Shown one piece after another: positions 15,931 to 17,205 of a stretch of DNA of 17,205 nt. Below the pieces are notes generated by a model, which was not told where the DNA came from, did not search any database, and saw only the letters and a program-made list of their open reading frames with translations. The translations under genes and the position numbers were made by a program. The stretch covers positions 1 through 17,205 of the forward strand of contig JANYDM010000072.1 in NCBI GenBank assembly GCA_025363575.1, in the 5' to 3' direction. This stretch comes from Betaproteobacteria bacterium (GTDB taxonomy: Bacteria; Pseudomonadota; Gammaproteobacteria; Burkholderiales; SG8-41). How positions within the stretch are numbered: position 1 is the first letter of the stretch; every line of letters begins with the position of its first letter.

Positions 15931-16395
15931 TCAGCGGTCGGGCTTGATGATGACGAGAATCTGGTCTTGTTCGACCATGGTCTCGTTGGCGGCCGGTATT
16001 GCGGAAACAGTGCCGGTGACCCCGGCTCGCAGTGTGCTGAATAGTTTCATCACTTCAAATACGCCGACAGTGTCGTCGGCCGTCACGCGCGCGCCGACTT
16101 CGGTATGCGGTTGTGCGCCGGGCGAGGATGCGCGGTAGAAGGTGCCCATCGTAGGCGCACGGATCGCGATATGGCCCGCGGGAAGTTCGACGGGCAGGGC
16201 AGATTCGGGTGCGGAAGCCGGCGCAGGCGAGGGGAAAGGTGCCGCCGCAACTCGGGGGATAGCGTTCGATGCGGCTGCAGCGTCGCGCGTCACATGCAAC
16301 TTGAGTTCACCGATTTCCAGGTGGACGTCGCGGTCGCCCATTTCGTCGATGACTTTGAGTATGCGCTGGACGTCGTCGTGGGTGAGTTCCGCCAC
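15931..16395 (-). CDS. Free-standing biotin carboxyl carrier protein (AccB-like)
   Basis: The 154-residue protein carries CO2 on biotin between a carboxylase and a carboxyltransferase. It has the AccB layout: a short N-terminal domain (about 1-37, VHLEIGELKLHVTR), an Ala/Pro-rich linker (about 39-72), and a biotinyl domain (about 75-154) with APTMGTFYRASSPGA at 80-94. The biotin-accepting Lys117 lies in EVMKLF, where the two flanking positions keep Met before Lys but have Leu after it instead of the commoner Met. The start is a GTG at 16395-16393 with only a weak Shine-Dalgarno, 30 bp past the FAD-oxidase stop. Position next to an OadA-type subunit suggests it serves that enzyme in place of, or besides, acetyl-CoA carboxylase. 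Confidence 0.93.
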   Translation of the reverse strand: MAELTHDDVQRILKVIDEMGDRDVHLEIGELKLHVTRDAAAASNAIPRVAAAPFPSPAPASAPESALPVELPAGHIAIRAPTMGTFYRASSPGAQPHTEVGARVTADDTVGVFEVMKLFSTLRAGVTGTVSAIPAANETMVEQDQILVIIKPDR

Positions 16396-16425
16396 TATAG
16401 GCTCGTCACGACAGGCTGCCGCGGG

Positions 16426-17205
16426 TCACAGAACCTTGCCCGGGTTCATCAGGTTGTGCGGATCGATCGCCTGCTTGACGATGCGCATGAGGTCGAGCTC
16501 CGTCGCGCTCTTGTAATGCGCGAGCTCGTCGCGTTTCGACTGCCCGATGCCATGCTCCGCGCTAATACTGCCGCCGAACTGCTGGACGATGTCGTGCACC
16601 AGCCGGTTGACGTCGGTCATGGTGCGCGCGGCGGTATCGCTGCGCTCGCGTCCGGGAATAAAGCAATTAAAATGCAGATTGCCGTCGCCGAGATGACCGA
16701 AACAAATGATGTGCACTCCGGGAAAAGCGACTTCGAGCGCTGCGCTGGCCGTGGTGATGAATTCGGGTATGCGGCTTACAGTAACGGCGACGTCATGACG
16801 ATACACGAGGCCTTCCACCTTGGCGGCGTCGGGAATCGATTCGCGCATGCGCCACAGCGCTTTGCTTTGCGCCGCATTCTCGGCGATTACTGCATCGGTC
16901 GCGAAGCCGCGCTCGATACCTGCAGCGAGGGCTTGTTCGACCGTCTCGCGCAATGCGCCATCGTCTTGTGCGTCGGTCAGTTCGGTCAGGACGTACCAGG
17001 GGTAGGGTGAGGGCAGAGGATCGCGCGCGCCGGGAATGCGACGCACCACCAGTTCGAGCACGTTGCGCGATATGAGCTCGAAGGCGTTGATGCCGTCGCC
17101 GCAATGCTCGCGCAGCAATGCCAGCAGCTCGACTGCGCGCGCCGGGTCCGCGACGCCGGCAAACGCGGTCACATTGGCGTGCGGTCGCGGGAACAGCTTC
17201 AGCAC
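16426..17205 (-). CDS. FAD-linked 2-hydroxyacid oxidase/dehydrogenase (GlcD/D-lactate dehydrogenase type), C-terminal part
   Basis: The 259 codons seen are the C-terminal FAD-oxidase_C domain; the N-terminal PCMH-type FAD-binding domain must lie beyond the right edge. The GTG at 17205-17203 is an internal valine within a typical LKLFPRPH segment, not a start. Family signatures are FGHLGDGNLHFN, the SAEHGIGQSKR motif and the terminal DPHNLMNPGKVL, shared by GlcD, D-lactate and D-2-hydroxyglutarate dehydrogenases. Such flavoenzymes oxidise D-2-hydroxyacids to 2-oxoacids and pass electrons to the respiratory chain. It is the first visible gene of the operon leading to the biotin carrier and the carboxyltransferase. 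The exact substrate is undetermined. Confidence 0.93.
   Translation of the reverse strand: MLKLFPRPHANVTAFAGVADPARAVELLALLREHCGDGINAFELISRNVLELVVRRIPGARDPLPSPYPWYVLTELTDAQDDGALRETVEQALAAGIERGFATDAVIAENAAQSKALWRMRESIPDAAKVEGLVYRHDVAVTVSRIPEFITTASAALEVAFPGVHIICFGHLGDGNLHFNCFIPGRERSDTAARTMTDVNRLVHDIVQQFGGSISAEHGIGQSKRDELAHYKSATELDLMRIVKQAIDPHNLMNPGKVL

Noticed and set aside
14590..16044. 484-codon open frame on the plus strand
   Set aside because: Antisense to the carboxyltransferase and the biotin-carrier gene; composition is shadow-like and no domain is recognised despite the length.
16105..17010. 301-codon open frame on the plus strand
   Set aside because: Antisense to the biotin-carrier and FAD-oxidase genes, whose motifs are intact; no independent start signal seen.
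1..17205. tRNA, rRNA, CRISPR, insertion sequences, phage or toxin-antitoxin genes
   Set aside because: Genes are nearly contiguous with gaps under 150 bp; none of the gaps shows a tRNA-like fold, direct-repeat array or terminal inverted repeats, and no transposase or integrase frame is present.

Overview
The window is GC-rich chromosomal DNA from a Gram-negative bacterium, most likely a betaproteobacterium of the Burkholderiales or a close relative. The support is a Bug/TctC-type solute-binding protein (a family strongly expanded in that group), a long single-chain PurL with a fused glutaminase domain, and the order msrB - yciB - bolA - parvulin isomerase. Genes are tightly packed, intergenic gaps are all under 150 bp, and I see no tRNA, rRNA, CRISPR array, insertion sequence or phage gene. 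The taxon is inferred from gene content only.

Left part (1-4334, all minus strand): the N-terminal 156 codons of an unrecognised membrane protein that runs off the left edge, a periplasmic peptide/nickel-type (SBP_bac_5) binding protein without visible ABC partners, and a YyaL/DUF255 thioredoxin-fold plus glycosidase-like barrel protein. A 94-bp divergent promoter region (4335-4428) separates these from the plus-strand pair crcB (fluoride channel) and a Bug-family binding protein whose start overlaps the crcB end.

Middle part (5801-12647): nnr (NAD(P)HX epimerase/dehydratase, minus) diverges from purL (plus). purL is followed by a small secreted protein joining two EF-hands to a BON domain. 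A bidirectional hairpin terminator then separates that gene from the minus-strand cluster msrB - yciB - bolA - parvulin isomerase (13926 back to 11850), which combines protein-oxidation repair, inner-membrane/septation, iron-sulfur/redox and periplasmic folding functions. yciB appears to have its own promoter lying almost on its start codon.

Right part (14074-17205): a MAPEG-like membrane protein (plus) converges on a minus-strand operon running in from the right edge. This operon encodes an FAD-linked 2-hydroxyacid dehydrogenase/oxidase (C-terminal part only), a free-standing AccB-like biotin carrier and an OadA/PycB-type carboxyltransferase without its own biotin domain. No biotin carboxylase or decarboxylase membrane subunit is visible, so the substrate and direction are open. 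This operon is the most interesting functional unit here; nothing in the window clearly represents a wholly new system, and most of it is recognisable core metabolism.
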